64,000 nt of DNA, taken from the NCBI RefSeq assembly GCF_001261775.1, contig NZ_LN868538.1, forward strand, positions 806,001 to 870,000. The letters are read 5' to 3'. The stretch is from Anaeromassilibacillus senegalensis. GTDB lineage: Bacteria; Bacillota; Clostridia; Oscillospirales; Acutalibacteraceae. The position numbers and the translations under genes were made by a program. The notes under the pieces are model-generated. The model ran no database searches and was not told where the DNA came from. It saw nothing but the letters and a program-made list of their open reading frames with translations. Below, in pieces: positions 28,589-38,400 of this stretch (positions are counted from its first letter, which is position 1; every line of letters starts with the position of its first letter).

Positions 28589-29362
28589 TTACTTTTCCGG
28601 GTACTGCTTCCCAATCCGCAAATAGGGAAGCGCAACACATGCAATCCCCCCGATCATGTTCCCAAGGGTGACAAGCAGCAGATTGTACACTTCTCCGCTC
28701 AGGGAGACAGCCGCGCCCCCGGCGGGAGCCAGCAGGCTGATGGTCAGCAGCGTCATGTTGGCGACGCTGTGCTCAAATCCTGTGGTGATAAACGCCAGCA
28801 GGCACCAGAAAACCATGATCAGCTTGCCAGATTCCGACTTGCACCGGAATCCGCACCAGACCGCGAGACAAACCAGCATATTGCAAAGGATCCCCCGGCA
28901 GATCAGCTGCGCTGGAGGAAGCGACATCTTGACTGCCGCCGCGCTGGAGATAAACTCTCCCACCGCGCCCGTCGCAAGGCCGCACCCCACAAAGACGAAC
29001 GCAAGTAAAACAGACCCGATCAGATTACCGATATAGCATGCCGCCCAGACCTTGCAGCAATTTCCGATGGTAACCGTCTTTTTTGCCGCGCCTACGGCCA
29101 TCACCAGGTTGTTCCCGGTAAAAAGCTCCCCACCCGCAATGACAACCAGGCTCAGGGCGACTCCAAAGGTGCAGCCCATGAGCAGCTTATTTGCGGGATT
29201 CCCGTTGAGCTGCCCGCCCACGGTAAAAGCAAGCAAAACGCCGAACCCGATGAAGACGCCCGCCAAAACAGAGGCGAGAAAATAGCCCGCTGGATTCGTT
29301 TTTAGCAGATGGTATTTTCCCTTTGCGGCGTTCGCCGCCGCCGTGATCTCTTCGTGGAACAT
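28589..29362 (-). CDS. Formate/nitrite transporter family protein
   Basis: A 257-residue channel of the FocA/NirC family with six membrane helices. ATG 29362 is preceded by GGGAGGGG; the longer frame lacks a site. Typical segments: FTGNNLVMAVGA near residue 83, GNLIGSVLLAF near 112, ICRGILCNMLVCLAVW near 158, and GFEHSVANMTLL near 198. It should let formate, nitrite or hydrosulfide cross the membrane. The specificity cannot be assigned; no pyruvate formate-lyase gene is next to it. Confidence 0.9.
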   Translation of the reverse strand: MFHEEITAAANAAKGKYHLLKTNPAGYFLASVLAGVFIGFGVLLAFTVGGQLNGNPANKLLMGCTFGVALSLVVIAGGELFTGNNLVMAVGAAKKTVTIGNCCKVWAACYIGNLIGSVLLAFVFVGCGLATGAVGEFISSAAAVKMSLPPAQLICRGILCNMLVCLAVWCGFRCKSESGKLIMVFWCLLAFITTGFEHSVANMTLLTISLLAPAGGAAVSLSGEVYNLLLVTLGNMIGGIACVALPYLRIGKQYPEK

Positions 29363-29643
29363 AAATTCCCCTCCCATGGCGGGGAAGCGCATTCCCTGCC
29401 TGCTGATCTATTCCCCCGTTCCCGGAGGGCCTGGTTGCTGTATGTCATCGCCTTTCAATTCAGGCGCCGACGATGCGGACAGAATCAAAAATTACCCCGC
29501 ACACATACAGTCAAGCTGGAGCTGTAAACAAAAAAGCAACAGCACTGTAAAGCGCCATTGCTCTTTATTATTAAAACATAAGCTGTCGAATTTTGTCAAG
29601 CCTGTTTTCGACTTTCCATACAGACCCGATTCCCCTCGCCGTA

Positions 29644-30015
29644 TCATTTTCTCCAAAATGTCTGACACTCTTTTTTATCCTCTATATTGTACCGGATAAT
29701 GCGTTCCAACAGCGCATGGTCGACCGGATCGGTCCACTTGATCCGGAAAATTTGCGCGCCCTGGCTATATCCGGACGCAGCGATCTCATCGGAAAACGCC
29801 GCCATGGTCTTCGCTTCCGGAGCAATGGCAAAATGCTGCTTTGACACGCTGAACCCTAAGATAAAGGTACCATGATCCGTAAACATCGGCTGGTTCCAGG
29901 CAATGCGGGTTTCCAAATTGGGAAAGCCGCGCTTTATCCACGAAAGCACCTCTTTCAGTTTCATTCGATGTTCTTCCTTTTCCATGCCTGCCAGATAGTC
30001 CGCAAATGTTTCCAT
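29644..30015 (-). CDS. DUF1801 / iron-chaperone-like protein
   Basis: A 123-residue soluble protein (METFADYLAGMEKEEHRMKL) of the YdhG/DUF1801 type; the core motif AWNQPMFTDHGTFILGFSVS and FAIAPEAKTM are typical. Members were named after frataxin-like Fra in Bacillus, which supplies iron for Fe-S assembly, but most are uncharacterised. It stands alone. Confidence 0.8.
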   Translation of the reverse strand: METFADYLAGMEKEEHRMKLKEVLSWIKRGFPNLETRIAWNQPMFTDHGTFILGFSVSKQHFAIAPEAKTMAAFSDEIAASGYSQGAQIFRIKWTDPVDHALLERIIRYNIEDKKECQTFWRK

Positions 30016-30123
30016 GACTGTCCTCCAATTGATACAACAAACTTTTCCCTTAGTATAAACCGCTGGGACAAAATCATGCCAAAACCATTGCTCAACAAAA
30101 ACGAATCAGCCTGTTTAAAAGTG

Positions 30124-30456
30124 CTATTCTTTTTCTTCTACAAGGTTCCGAATTGCAATATTCACCAGCATAAAGATACTTAGACCGAATTTGGACCGGA
30201 GAACTTCCAGCCCAGACAAGTTGCTTTCGCAAATGAAAAAGGTACGTATAACAGAATTTTCATGTTCCGATCTTTTGTACAGGGACACTTTCTCTGTCTC
30301 AACCAAACGTGTAATAGCCACATTGACGAGTTCGCTCACGGAAACTTCATAAACCGATGTTAAATCAATGAGCCTTTGAAGCAAACGGTCATCGATCGCG
30401 TAATTTCGCCGTGACTTCCGTTCCCTCTTGCGAAATCGATTGTCCAGGTATCCCAT
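30124..30456 (-). CDS. Small protein with two tandem ribbon-helix-helix-like segments
   Basis: A 110-residue protein starting MGYLDNRFRKRERKSRRNYA at ATG 30456; longer in-frame starts begin inside a likely promoter (TATAAT near 30490). Two similar halves can be seen: RLIDLTSVYEVSVSELVNVA and VLRSKFGLSIFMLVNIAIRN, each a strand-turn-helix-helix layout like RHH regulators. The N-terminus is very basic. It may bind DNA as a monomer with an internal dimer-like pair, but this is an inference. Confidence 0.6.
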   Translation of the reverse strand: MGYLDNRFRKRERKSRRNYAIDDRLLQRLIDLTSVYEVSVSELVNVAITRLVETEKVSLYKRSEHENSVIRTFFICESNLSGLEVLRSKFGLSIFMLVNIAIRNLVEEKE

Positions 30457-30548
30457 ACACCGTACACCCCATCCATCCTTTTTCTGCATTATAATACGAA
30501 ATGCGGAGCAGTTGTTTGCGGCAGTACCGAACGGTGCTAAACAAAATA

Positions 30549-30593
30549 ACAGGACGGGCGGCAGTGTTGTTTCACACTGCCGCCCGCCCTGTT
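30549..30593. terminator. Terminator after the purine permease gene
   Basis: CAGGACGGGCGGCAGTGT pairs with ACACTGCCGCCCGCCCTG; T and A tracts lie outside. It ends the - strand permease transcript. Confidence 0.85.
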
Positions 30594-30623
30594 TCACAGT
30601 TGGGAACGTTACATACGTTGTAA

Positions 30624-31994
30624 TCAGAAATGAATGTACGGAAGGATATACCGGATCAGGAACAGGATCGAAATGCCGTACATGACCGGATGCACTTCCT
30701 TGAACTTGCCGCGCACCATCTTGATGACGGTGTAGCTGATGCAGCCGAAGGCGATACCCTCGGAAATGCTGTACGCAAACGGCATCATCGCAATGGTCAG
30801 GAAGCACGGAATCGCAAGCTCCATATCGTTCCAGTCGATCTCACGCACGCCGCCCATCATCATCACGCCGACCAGTACAAGGACCGGATAGGTCGCCGCA
30901 CCGGGGATGAAGCCGAGGAACGGGGCGAGGAAAATTGCGAGGATGAAACATGCCGCCGTGGTCACGCTGGTGAGGCCGGTTCTGCCGCCCTCAGAAATGC
31001 CCGCGCTGGATTCCACATAGGTGGTCACGGTGGAAGTGCCGAGCACCGCGCCCACGGAGGTCGCGATGGAGTCCGCCAGCAACGCCTTGCCCGCGTTCGG
31101 CAGCTTGCCGTCCTTGGTCAGGAAGCCCGCCTTGCCGGCGGTGCCGTACAGGGTGCCGACGGTGTCGAACATGTCGACCATGGTCAGGGAAATCAAAACC
31201 GCAATCAGGGAGAAGATCGCCACGCCGATGCCCTGGTCCAATTTCAGCAGTTCGCCAAAGCCGCCCAGGAACTGTCCGAAGGTCGGCGCAAGGGAAGCGC
31301 CCACAGAGGAACCCATTGCAATGCCGACGTCCGCGCCAAATGCGAACTGCATGATCGCGCCCACAATGGTAGTGGCGATGATGCTGATAAACAGGCCACC
31401 CTTGACATTCCATACCACCAGCACGATCGTGATGATGATACCGATGACAGCAAGCAGCACCTTCGGATCGCTGAAATTGCCCAGCGTCACAAGGGTGGAA
31501 TCGCTGTTCGCCACGATACCGGAGCCGACCAGCGCCACAATTGCAATGAACAGGCCGATGCCGCCGCTGATGGCCTTCTTAATCGGCAGCGGGATCGCAT
31601 TGACAATCGCCTCCCTGCCGCCGGTGACGGTCAGCAGGATGAAGATGATGCCGGAGATAAAGACGGCCGCCAAACCGGCCTGCCAGGAATAGCCATAGGT
31701 ACCGCAGATGGTGAACGCAAAGAACGCATTCAGGCCCATGCCGGGGGCCTGCGCCAGAGGATAGTTGGACAACAGTCCAATCAGCAGGGTGCCGATCGCC
31801 GCGGAAATACAGGTTGCCAACATAACCGCGCCAGCGTCCATGCCCGTCGCGCCCAAAATAGAGGGATTGACGAAAATGATGTACGCCATGGTGAAGAAGG
31901 TGGTCAGGCCCGCCACAATCTCTGTGCGAACCGTCGTTTTGTTCTCCTTCAATTTGAAGAAGTCTTTCCTGGCTGCCGTGGAATTGTTTGCCAT
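30624..31994 (-). CDS. Guanine/hypoxanthine (AzgA/PbuG-type) permease
   Basis: A 456-residue NCS2-superfamily transporter with 12-14 membrane helices. The start MANNSTAARKDFFKLKENKTTVRTEI (ATG 31994) follows GAGGAG. AzgA-type signatures are NPSILGATGMD near residue 43, QAPGMGLNAFFAF near 83, MVDMFDTVGTLYG near 270, TSTVTTYVESSAGI near 318. It should import purine bases with protons. Upstream is a consensus promoter and a ~230-nt leader with strong inverted repeats (see that entry), so its expression is likely controlled in the RNA leader. Confidence 0.92.
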   Translation of the reverse strand: MANNSTAARKDFFKLKENKTTVRTEIVAGLTTFFTMAYIIFVNPSILGATGMDAGAVMLATCISAAIGTLLIGLLSNYPLAQAPGMGLNAFFAFTICGTYGYSWQAGLAAVFISGIIFILLTVTGGREAIVNAIPLPIKKAISGGIGLFIAIVALVGSGIVANSDSTLVTLGNFSDPKVLLAVIGIIITIVLVVWNVKGGLFISIIATTIVGAIMQFAFGADVGIAMGSSVGASLAPTFGQFLGGFGELLKLDQGIGVAIFSLIAVLISLTMVDMFDTVGTLYGTAGKAGFLTKDGKLPNAGKALLADSIATSVGAVLGTSTVTTYVESSAGISEGGRTGLTSVTTAACFILAIFLAPFLGFIPGAATYPVLVLVGVMMMGGVREIDWNDMELAIPCFLTIAMMPFAYSISEGIAFGCISYTVIKMVRGKFKEVHPVMYGISILFLIRYILPYIHF

Positions 31995-32260
31995 TGGGTA
32001 TCACACTCCTCAAGTATTTTCCCCTTTCAGCTACAGGCGCGCCAAAGAAGGTTCCGGGACTTTATGAAAATTTTGACCCAAAACCGTTTGTCCGGTGCGC
32101 GCCTAAAGAAAACCACACGGTGCGGAAAAAACCGGTCCCGTTTACTGGTTTCGCAGGCGCTGGTCTGCCGCAAAATTCCAAACGCTTTGCCGGGTGATAT
32201 TCTTTTGTCAAAAAAGGGAATGATTAGTTATATTATATCGGTTTCAGGGAGAGAAATCAA
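31995..32260 (-). promoter_or_regulatory. Promoter and long structured leader of the purine permease gene
   Basis: On the - strand, TTGATT (32255-32260), a 17-bp spacer and TATAAT (32232-32237) form a near-consensus SigA promoter. The predicted transcript has ~230 nt before the ATG. It contains AGGCGCGC...GCGCGCCT in a long-range inverted repeat and a GC-rich arm upstream. I could not find the conserved core of the classical purine riboswitch, so the class is open. Confidence 0.6.
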
Positions 32261-32321
32261 CTATTATTTGGTTTCTTTGCCCACAGGCCGTCCGGGAATT
32301 CCTTCCAAATGTCCGGTACAA

Positions 32322-32807
32322 AAACAGCAGGAGGGCCCGACCACCATCGGACCCTCCTGCTGCCGCCGCCATGGAGACGGCATCCCTTTTCACATTTTAA
32401 AAGACCCTTGGACGGTGGCACAGCCCACCACAGACTGTGCCGCCGGTTAGGGGCGCGGCCAACAACCGTCCGACACGACGGCTGCTCTCCTTCCTGCCGA
32501 TCCGACCTCCAGATCCGCCGGCCGCTAAAGACCTTCTTCCTTCCTTCGTTCTACCCAACACGTAGAACTGCTGAAGCTCTGCGGTTTTTGCAAACCGCGC
32601 ATTTTAAAGACTCGCGGGTATCTCCTCCAAGTGCGGCAGCCCTTCCCGCTATCGGGACAGCCGCAGATTTGTTCGCTTTATCACAGTACAAGCCTGCATC
32701 ATAGCTCCATCCGGCAATGGTTTTTTGCAACCGGGAAATGCCTCTCAGGCGGCGCCATTCCGCATGCAATTCCCCCAGAAGTAACCAAATCATTCATTTT
32801 TTTCTAT
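32322..32807 (-). ncRNA. Candidate structured non-coding RNA (~485 nt)
   Basis: On the - strand a promoter (TTGCAA at 32837-32842, 17-bp spacer, TATGCT at 32814-32819) is followed by ~485 nt ending in a strong intrinsic terminator. The terminator has 15-bp arms at 32327-32341 and 32348-32362, then TTTTT. Inside are hairpins such as GGCACAG...CTGTGCC, GCGGTTT...AAACCGC and GTAGAAC...GTTCTAC. The only small ORF (80 codons) lacks a ribosome binding site and looks unlike a protein. It shows no RNase P, tmRNA or 6S hallmarks that I can see. It could be one of the large structured RNA classes of Bacillota. Confidence 0.6.
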
Positions 32808-32959
32808 GAATATAGCATAAAGCTTTTTACAATGAATTGCAAGGCAGAGTTATCATTTAGAATGAAAAGTCCATATTTTCGCAACATAAATCCATATTAT
32901 GTGAACAGATTTCCAAAAGCGAAAGGCCGCGGTCCACCGAGCCGCAGCCTTTGCCAACA

Positions 32960-34222
32960 TTACCCTTTTTTCTTTCCTCCTGGCTTTTGTTTCTTTTGCG
33001 GTTCTTCCGGCGGGGCATGCTCCGGCCGGATGGAGTGTGAGAGCACCAGAGCACCCTTGGCACACGCCGGCCCCACCATCTCGTATAGAATTCCGGAGGA
33101 CAGGATGATCGTGGACAGCATCGCACCCAAATCCGCCGGAAGCAGACGCTGTCCCAGCGCCGCCAATCCGATGGATACGCCGGCCTGCGGGATCAGCGCC
33201 AGGCCCAGGTATTTTCGGATTACGTCCGGCGAACGGGTCACCCACGCACCGAGATAGGCGCCGGCGTATTTGCCGGCGATCCGCACCACAAAGTAGCACA
33301 CGCCGATCACGCCCGCCGTCAGCAGCATGGGAACCTCCAGCCGCATACCGGACAGGACAAAAAACAGCAGCATAATCGGGGGCGTAAAATGGTTGACCTG
33401 CTTGAACAGCTGGCGGTCCGTGATGAGATTTACATAGACCATTCCCATCAGCATACAGGCCAGCAGCGGGGACACGTCCAACATCGTGCACACGCCGGTC
33501 AGGGCGAAAATCACGGCGTTGATGAGCACCAGCCGGTGCTCGCGGGAGCGCCGGTCCGTGATGATCCATCTGAGCAAAACGCCGCAGCCCGCCCCCAGCA
33601 CGAGCACCGCCGCATTCAGCGCCAGCGGGAGCAGGAAAACGCCCCAGTTCATCCGCGTGCCGCCGGAGGCCATCTCCTCCGCCACCGCCGCGCAGATGCT
33701 GAACGCGAGCAGGGCGACCGCGTCGTCCAGCGCCACCACCTGCAAAATGGTGTTGACCAGCTCGCCCTTCGCGCGGTACTGCCGGATCGTCATGATCGTG
33801 GAGGCCGGGGCCGTCGCGGAACCGATCGCCCCCAGCAGCAGAGAAAACGGAACCGACAGGTGGAAGACAAAGATCATCGTCAGTGAGACAGCCGCGGCGC
33901 CGAAAAGCGCCTCAAACAGGGTGATCAGGATCACACGCCCGCCGCTTTTCCGCAGCTCCGAAATCCGGAAATATTTGCCCACGCCGAACGCGATATAGGC
34001 TAAGGCGATATCCGTCACAAATTCCATTCCGGATATCATGGAATCGGGAATTAAATGCAGTACATACGGTCCGATTAATACGCCCGCCAGAATGTATCCC
34101 GTTACATTCGGCAGCCGTAATTTCTTGGTGATCCTCGTTACCAGGAACCCGGCAAACAGCATGATCGACAGGCTCAGGATCACCTCGGCAGAGGTATTTG
34201 CCATCCGATCTAAAAAAGTCAT
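32960..34222 (-). CDS. Monovalent cation:proton antiporter (CPA2/KefB-like)
   Basis: A 420-residue membrane protein with 12 or so helices. LRLPNVTGYILAGVLIGP near residue 35, ALDDAVALLAFS (the conserved Asp pair) near 164, and LIPQAGVSIGLA near 346 are Na+/H+ exchanger family signatures. It lacks the TrkA-N/RCK domain of KefB/KefC and ends in a short basic tail rich in K, P and E. It should exchange Na+ or K+ for protons. ATG 34222; gap of 90 bp to the upstream hydrolase gene on the same strand. Confidence 0.88.
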   Translation of the reverse strand: MTFLDRMANTSAEVILSLSIMLFAGFLVTRITKKLRLPNVTGYILAGVLIGPYVLHLIPDSMISGMEFVTDIALAYIAFGVGKYFRISELRKSGGRVILITLFEALFGAAAVSLTMIFVFHLSVPFSLLLGAIGSATAPASTIMTIRQYRAKGELVNTILQVVALDDAVALLAFSICAAVAEEMASGGTRMNWGVFLLPLALNAAVLVLGAGCGVLLRWIITDRRSREHRLVLINAVIFALTGVCTMLDVSPLLACMLMGMVYVNLITDRQLFKQVNHFTPPIMLLFFVLSGMRLEVPMLLTAGVIGVCYFVVRIAGKYAGAYLGAWVTRSPDVIRKYLGLALIPQAGVSIGLAALGQRLLPADLGAMLSTIILSSGILYEMVGPACAKGALVLSHSIRPEHAPPEEPQKKQKPGGKKKG

Positions 34223-34312
34223 ATGCTCACACCCTTTCTCTCAAACGATACGGGTGAGGCTGTCCGGCGGAACAGGCTTTTTATAAGGCAGAGGACCTCA
34301 ATTTTGAGAGGA

Positions 34313-34867
34313 TCAGCGCTTCCCTGCGTCCGTTTGTTTTTCCATCTCTTCCAGCCATCCTTTTGTGGGAACCACCGTGGCAAACCGGTTGTTCCAGATG
34401 CGCCGGGTATAGAACGCACACAGGTCCTTTGCGGAAAAATCCCCGTTGTCAAACGTGGTGACGGCGTCTTCCGGGATTGTCAGCTTGTACCCGTATTCAA
34501 ACGCCGCCTTGCAGGTCGCGTCGATGCAGTATTCCGTCTGCATCCCCACCAGGATCAGCTTCGAAATTCCGCGCTCTTCCAGATACGCCCGCAGACCGGT
34601 TTGACGGAACGCGCTGTTAAACCGCTTGTCAAAAATCCTCTCGTCTGGCGAAGGGGCCACTGCTCCGGCAATTTCCCAGCCGGGCGTGTCCCGCTCCAAC
34701 TCGTCGCCTGCGCCGCCGTCGTGCCGGACATAGAGCACTTCCACGCCCTTTTTCCGGCAGGCAGCCAACAAGTCCTGCCAATTTTTCAGCGTTTCCTGTT
34801 CCCGGTATGGGTGACCGTCCAGCAGCGCCGTCTGGACATCGACTACCAGCAATGCCGTTTTTCCCAT
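34313..34867 (-). CDS. Isochorismatase-like cysteine hydrolase
   Basis: A 184-residue protein started at ATG 34867 after AAAGGGGG. The cysteine-hydrolase triad is visible: Asp in LLVVDVQTALL (residue 9), Lys in FDKRFNSAF near 91, Cys in GMQTEYCID near 125. The family covers nicotinamidases, isochorismatases and ureidoacrylate hydrolases; the sequence does not settle the substrate. Possibly in one transcript with the antiporter gene. Confidence 0.85.
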   Translation of the reverse strand: MGKTALLVVDVQTALLDGHPYREQETLKNWQDLLAACRKKGVEVLYVRHDGGAGDELERDTPGWEIAGAVAPSPDERIFDKRFNSAFRQTGLRAYLEERGISKLILVGMQTEYCIDATCKAAFEYGYKLTIPEDAVTTFDNGDFSAKDLCAFYTRRIWNNRFATVVPTKGWLEEMEKQTDAGKR

Positions 34868-34927
34868 GCAAATCGCCCCCTTTGTCTGTTTATTATAACA
34901 TAAAAAAAGTGCAGCCTCCATCACAAA

Positions 34928-35356
34928 AAGGACAAGTGGCAAAACCGCCTTTGTTTTAATTGTAGCGCAGGGCAAAATGCGTTTCCCCACCTTTTTAAAA
35001 GGTGGCGGTTTCCAAAGGCAGCGGACGTGCAACGTCTTTCGCGGACCTCCGGTCGGGACGCGCCTCCGGCGAGGAACATTTTCACCTTGCAAATCATGCT
35101 TAAAATAGGTCTTTCTACGTTTCTAAAAGCAGCGAAAACCATTTTTACCATGCAGGCAATTCTTAAAATATATTCTTCTACGTTTCTAAAAAGCGGCGAT
35201 GGTCGTTTAGAGCGTCGAGCGAGGCTTTAGCCTCTAGCGAGCGTCCCGACCGGAGGTCAAGTGCGAGTGGGAACGAGTGATATGGTCATTTATAGACCTT
35301 TTGTGCGACCGGGTGGACTATCGGGGCCGTTGCAGTTTGTATTCTGCAACAGCCCC
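34928..35356 (-). repeat. Dispersed intergenic repeat, long copy R2 (inverted)
   Basis: On the - strand this ~430-bp stretch repeats R3 (43508-43876) almost base for base and R1 at both ends. It has two imperfect ~62-bp tandem units, each starting TTTAGAAACGTAGAA and including ATTTTAAG. The far end carries the GGGGCTGTTGCAG/CTGCAACGGCCCC hairpin also seen beside R1. It has no ORF and fills the gap between the hydrolase and GH97 genes. Confidence 0.8.
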
Positions 35357-35493
35357 CATCACAACGCTACCATGTTTTTTCACCGTCGAACGTTCCGCTC
35401 CCGGCTGCAGCGTGAGAGTAAAAACAGATTGAAACAAAAGCAATCTGCCGCAGCCCAAATGGACCGCGGCAGTTGAGTTGATTATTGTATTCC

Positions 35494-38400
35494 TCAGCCG
35501 ATGGTTACCACACAGTGCTGTTGCGGTGCTTCACCCACCATTGTGGTATACACGCCGGTGCTCTGGCCCGGTGTGCCAGTCGCCCAGACTCTGTAATAGT
35601 AGTCATTGCCGATCTTCGCCACAAACTGGGTCTTCAGCACACTGCCGTTGCCCACGGTGAAGTTCGGGGCCGCGCTGCTGCCGTTGACAACCGTCATCTT
35701 GAAGCAGTAGGCATTGCCCCTCTTCAGGGTGAAGGCCACTGTGGTATCGGAACGGACGGACTTCTGGCCCATCACGTTCTGTACCGCGTTGATTAACGGG
35801 TTGGGCACAGCAACTGCCGTTCCTGTACCGGAGGTGTTGCCAACCGGCTTCTTGCCGCCGCTGTTGGACGGTTTATGGCTCGGCTTGTTGTCGGGTTTCT
35901 CCGGCTCCTCCGGCTTGTCTGCCAGCGCCAGTCCCGCGCGGGCCTTCTCCACGGTCGCATACCGCACGGCGATGTCCTTCGGGGTGGCATTCTCGTCGTT
36001 GCAGGTATCCCATGCGAGATTCAATGCCGCGCGGAGGATCGCGTAGCTTGCCTCGGTGTAGTCCGCCGGGTCGAGCGCTTCGGATTCCTCCAGCAGGTCT
36101 TTCAGCGCTTCTCTGTCCGGCGTGACACGCAGGCCAGCCAGTGCGTCAAACAATTTGTCTGTCATTGCATCGACCTGCTTCTGGGTCGCGTTGCCGTCTG
36201 CCAGAAGGGCTTCCGCCTGCGGAAGGACTTCCTCAAAGGCGTCCTTCTCCGGGCCGTCCAGATATTCATCTAAATCGATTTCCTGTGCCTGCTTTACAAA
36301 CAGCGCCAGCGTCTCGGTATCCGCCTTGAATTCCAGGCGCATGATCGCGTCGTGCAGGTTGTTGGCCGCCTTCTCAACTTCCGCCTTCAGCGTTTCGCCC
36401 TCGTCGTTGTAGATTTCTTCCGCGTAGGCGAGTGCTTCCGCGTAGCCTTCCAGGCTCTTCGGGGTGAAGTTGTTCAGGTCGAGCATGGCGGCGTAGTCGA
36501 GCCAATATTCCAGCTGTTCCTTGGTGCCCGCCTCGAAGGAGAGGTAATGCATTGCGTCGAGCAGTTCCTTCCAGGCTTCATTTACTTCTTCCTGGGTGGC
36601 ACTGTCGTCTTCATAGACGGCCTTCGCATTGTTGCGCGCCGCGATGAAGCGTTTGCTTACGGACTCGACCAGACCGGCAAGCTGCTCGTCGGTCACTTCA
36701 TTTGCCTTTTCCAGCAGGGTTTCGAGAATATCCTTATTTACATAGGTAAACGCAAAACGCAGGACGGTGTTTTCATCCGGCATGGTGAAAGTATAGGTGC
36801 AGCCGTCCGTTTCAAACGGGATGTTTTCACCGTTCAGCTTTGCGCTTGCAAACGGGCCGTTCGCCGGGGTGAAGGTCAGCGTGATTTCCCCGTTCTCCAG
36901 TGCTTTTGCCGCATACAGGCCGTTGCCGTCGAGAATAACGTCCCCGGTCCCCTCCGCGGAAAGCACCGCATTTGAACCGTACTGCACGTTTAACAGATAG
37001 GATTTTGCATCCCGCAGCGCCACCTGCACCGTTGCGTCGTTTGCCGGCATCAGGAAGCTGTATTCCCCGCCTGCCGTAATTTCCTTTGTATCAATTGCAT
37101 TTCCGGCTGTATCCGTCACGGTGATGGATTCAAGAATCTTGCCCGCCTCCACATTCGCAACAGAAACTATCATGCGCTCGCCGGCTGTACCCGTTTCTGC
37201 AACAGAAACATCTGCTGTGCCGCCGGTCACTTCCGCGTCAATCGCGAACTCCGTTTGAACCTCGTCATAGCAGAGGAATTTGGCGTCCGCCCAGTTGCCG
37301 TGGTCACCGTTGATGGAGCCGTTCGGGTCCAGCATCAGCTTCAGGGTGCGCACGCCGGTCAGGTCCACACTGACAAACTCGGCAGGCATGCCGTAGGTCA
37401 TGGCGGCGCTGGTAAAGCGCGGTTCCTCCTCCTGATCGCAATATACTTTAAAGATCATGGAGTTGAAATACTCTTTGAGATGGCTTGCGCCGACCCAGCT
37501 TTCAAACCGGCCGTATCCCTTGCCTGCAATGTCGTACGTGATCATGCAGTAGGCATGCATGCCGATGCCCTTGCGCTTGCCGTTGACCTCCGGCAGAGCC
37601 AGCGCTTCACCATCCGGGCCGGTGACCTGCATTCCCAAACCTTCCACGCCGCTGTCCTTGACGGCATGGCCGTAACCACCCTGATTGTCCATGCTGGTCC
37701 AGTCCAGATCGCTCACATAAACCGGCGACGTCGTACTGAAACGAACCTGATAGACGACCTCAGAGCCATCCGGACGCGTCACTGGAATCATCGTGATGCC
37801 GGGCACACTCGCCGCGCGGTAAACCTGATAGGAAACCGCGTCGTTGTCGCTCTGCACGGTCACTTCCGGGACGGGATCGCCCGCCTGGATGGGATACTGG
37901 TAAACATATACGCCCGGATCGAACTCCTGCAGGACCTTTCCGTCGACGGCGATGCCGGTGATGGTGCTTGCCGGGTCGATCTCCTTCATGGTCAGGAGTT
38001 TTGCGTCCGCCCAGTCGGCGTGGTCGCCGTTGTCCGGACCGTTTGTATCCGCCTGCAAATGCAGGATCTTGGTATTCGCAACCGGAACGGAAATCTTCTG
38101 CGCCTCGCGCGCGCCCGTCCCGGACGGCTGGCTCTCATAGATCAGCACATCGTCGGAGTACACGCGGAAGATGACGTCGCCCATATTGTCTTTGAGCGCG
38201 TCGACGCCCACATAGGCCTCAAATATCTCATAATCCGTGCCTTCCAGATTGTAATAGACGTCCGCGTTGGCGTGCACGCCCAATCCCTTGGGGAAGACGG
38301 TGCGCGCACCGTTGACGATCAGCTCCAGCTTCGGATTCTCATGGGAACGGTCCTTCTGGATCGGTCCCCAGGAGCTGCTGGAGTTCGGCTCGTAATCCAA

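Noticed and set aside
31995..32260. Classical purine riboswitch before the permease gene
   Set aside because: The conserved loop sequences and pairing of that aptamer could not be found; left as an unassigned leader.
32551..32793. An 80-codon - strand ORF in the ncRNA candidate
   Set aside because: No ribosome binding site, odd composition, and it covers only part of a promoter-to-terminator unit rich in hairpins.
32322..32807. RNase P RNA or tmRNA
   Set aside because: The conserved RNase P core and the tRNA-like TTCGA end of tmRNA are not seen.
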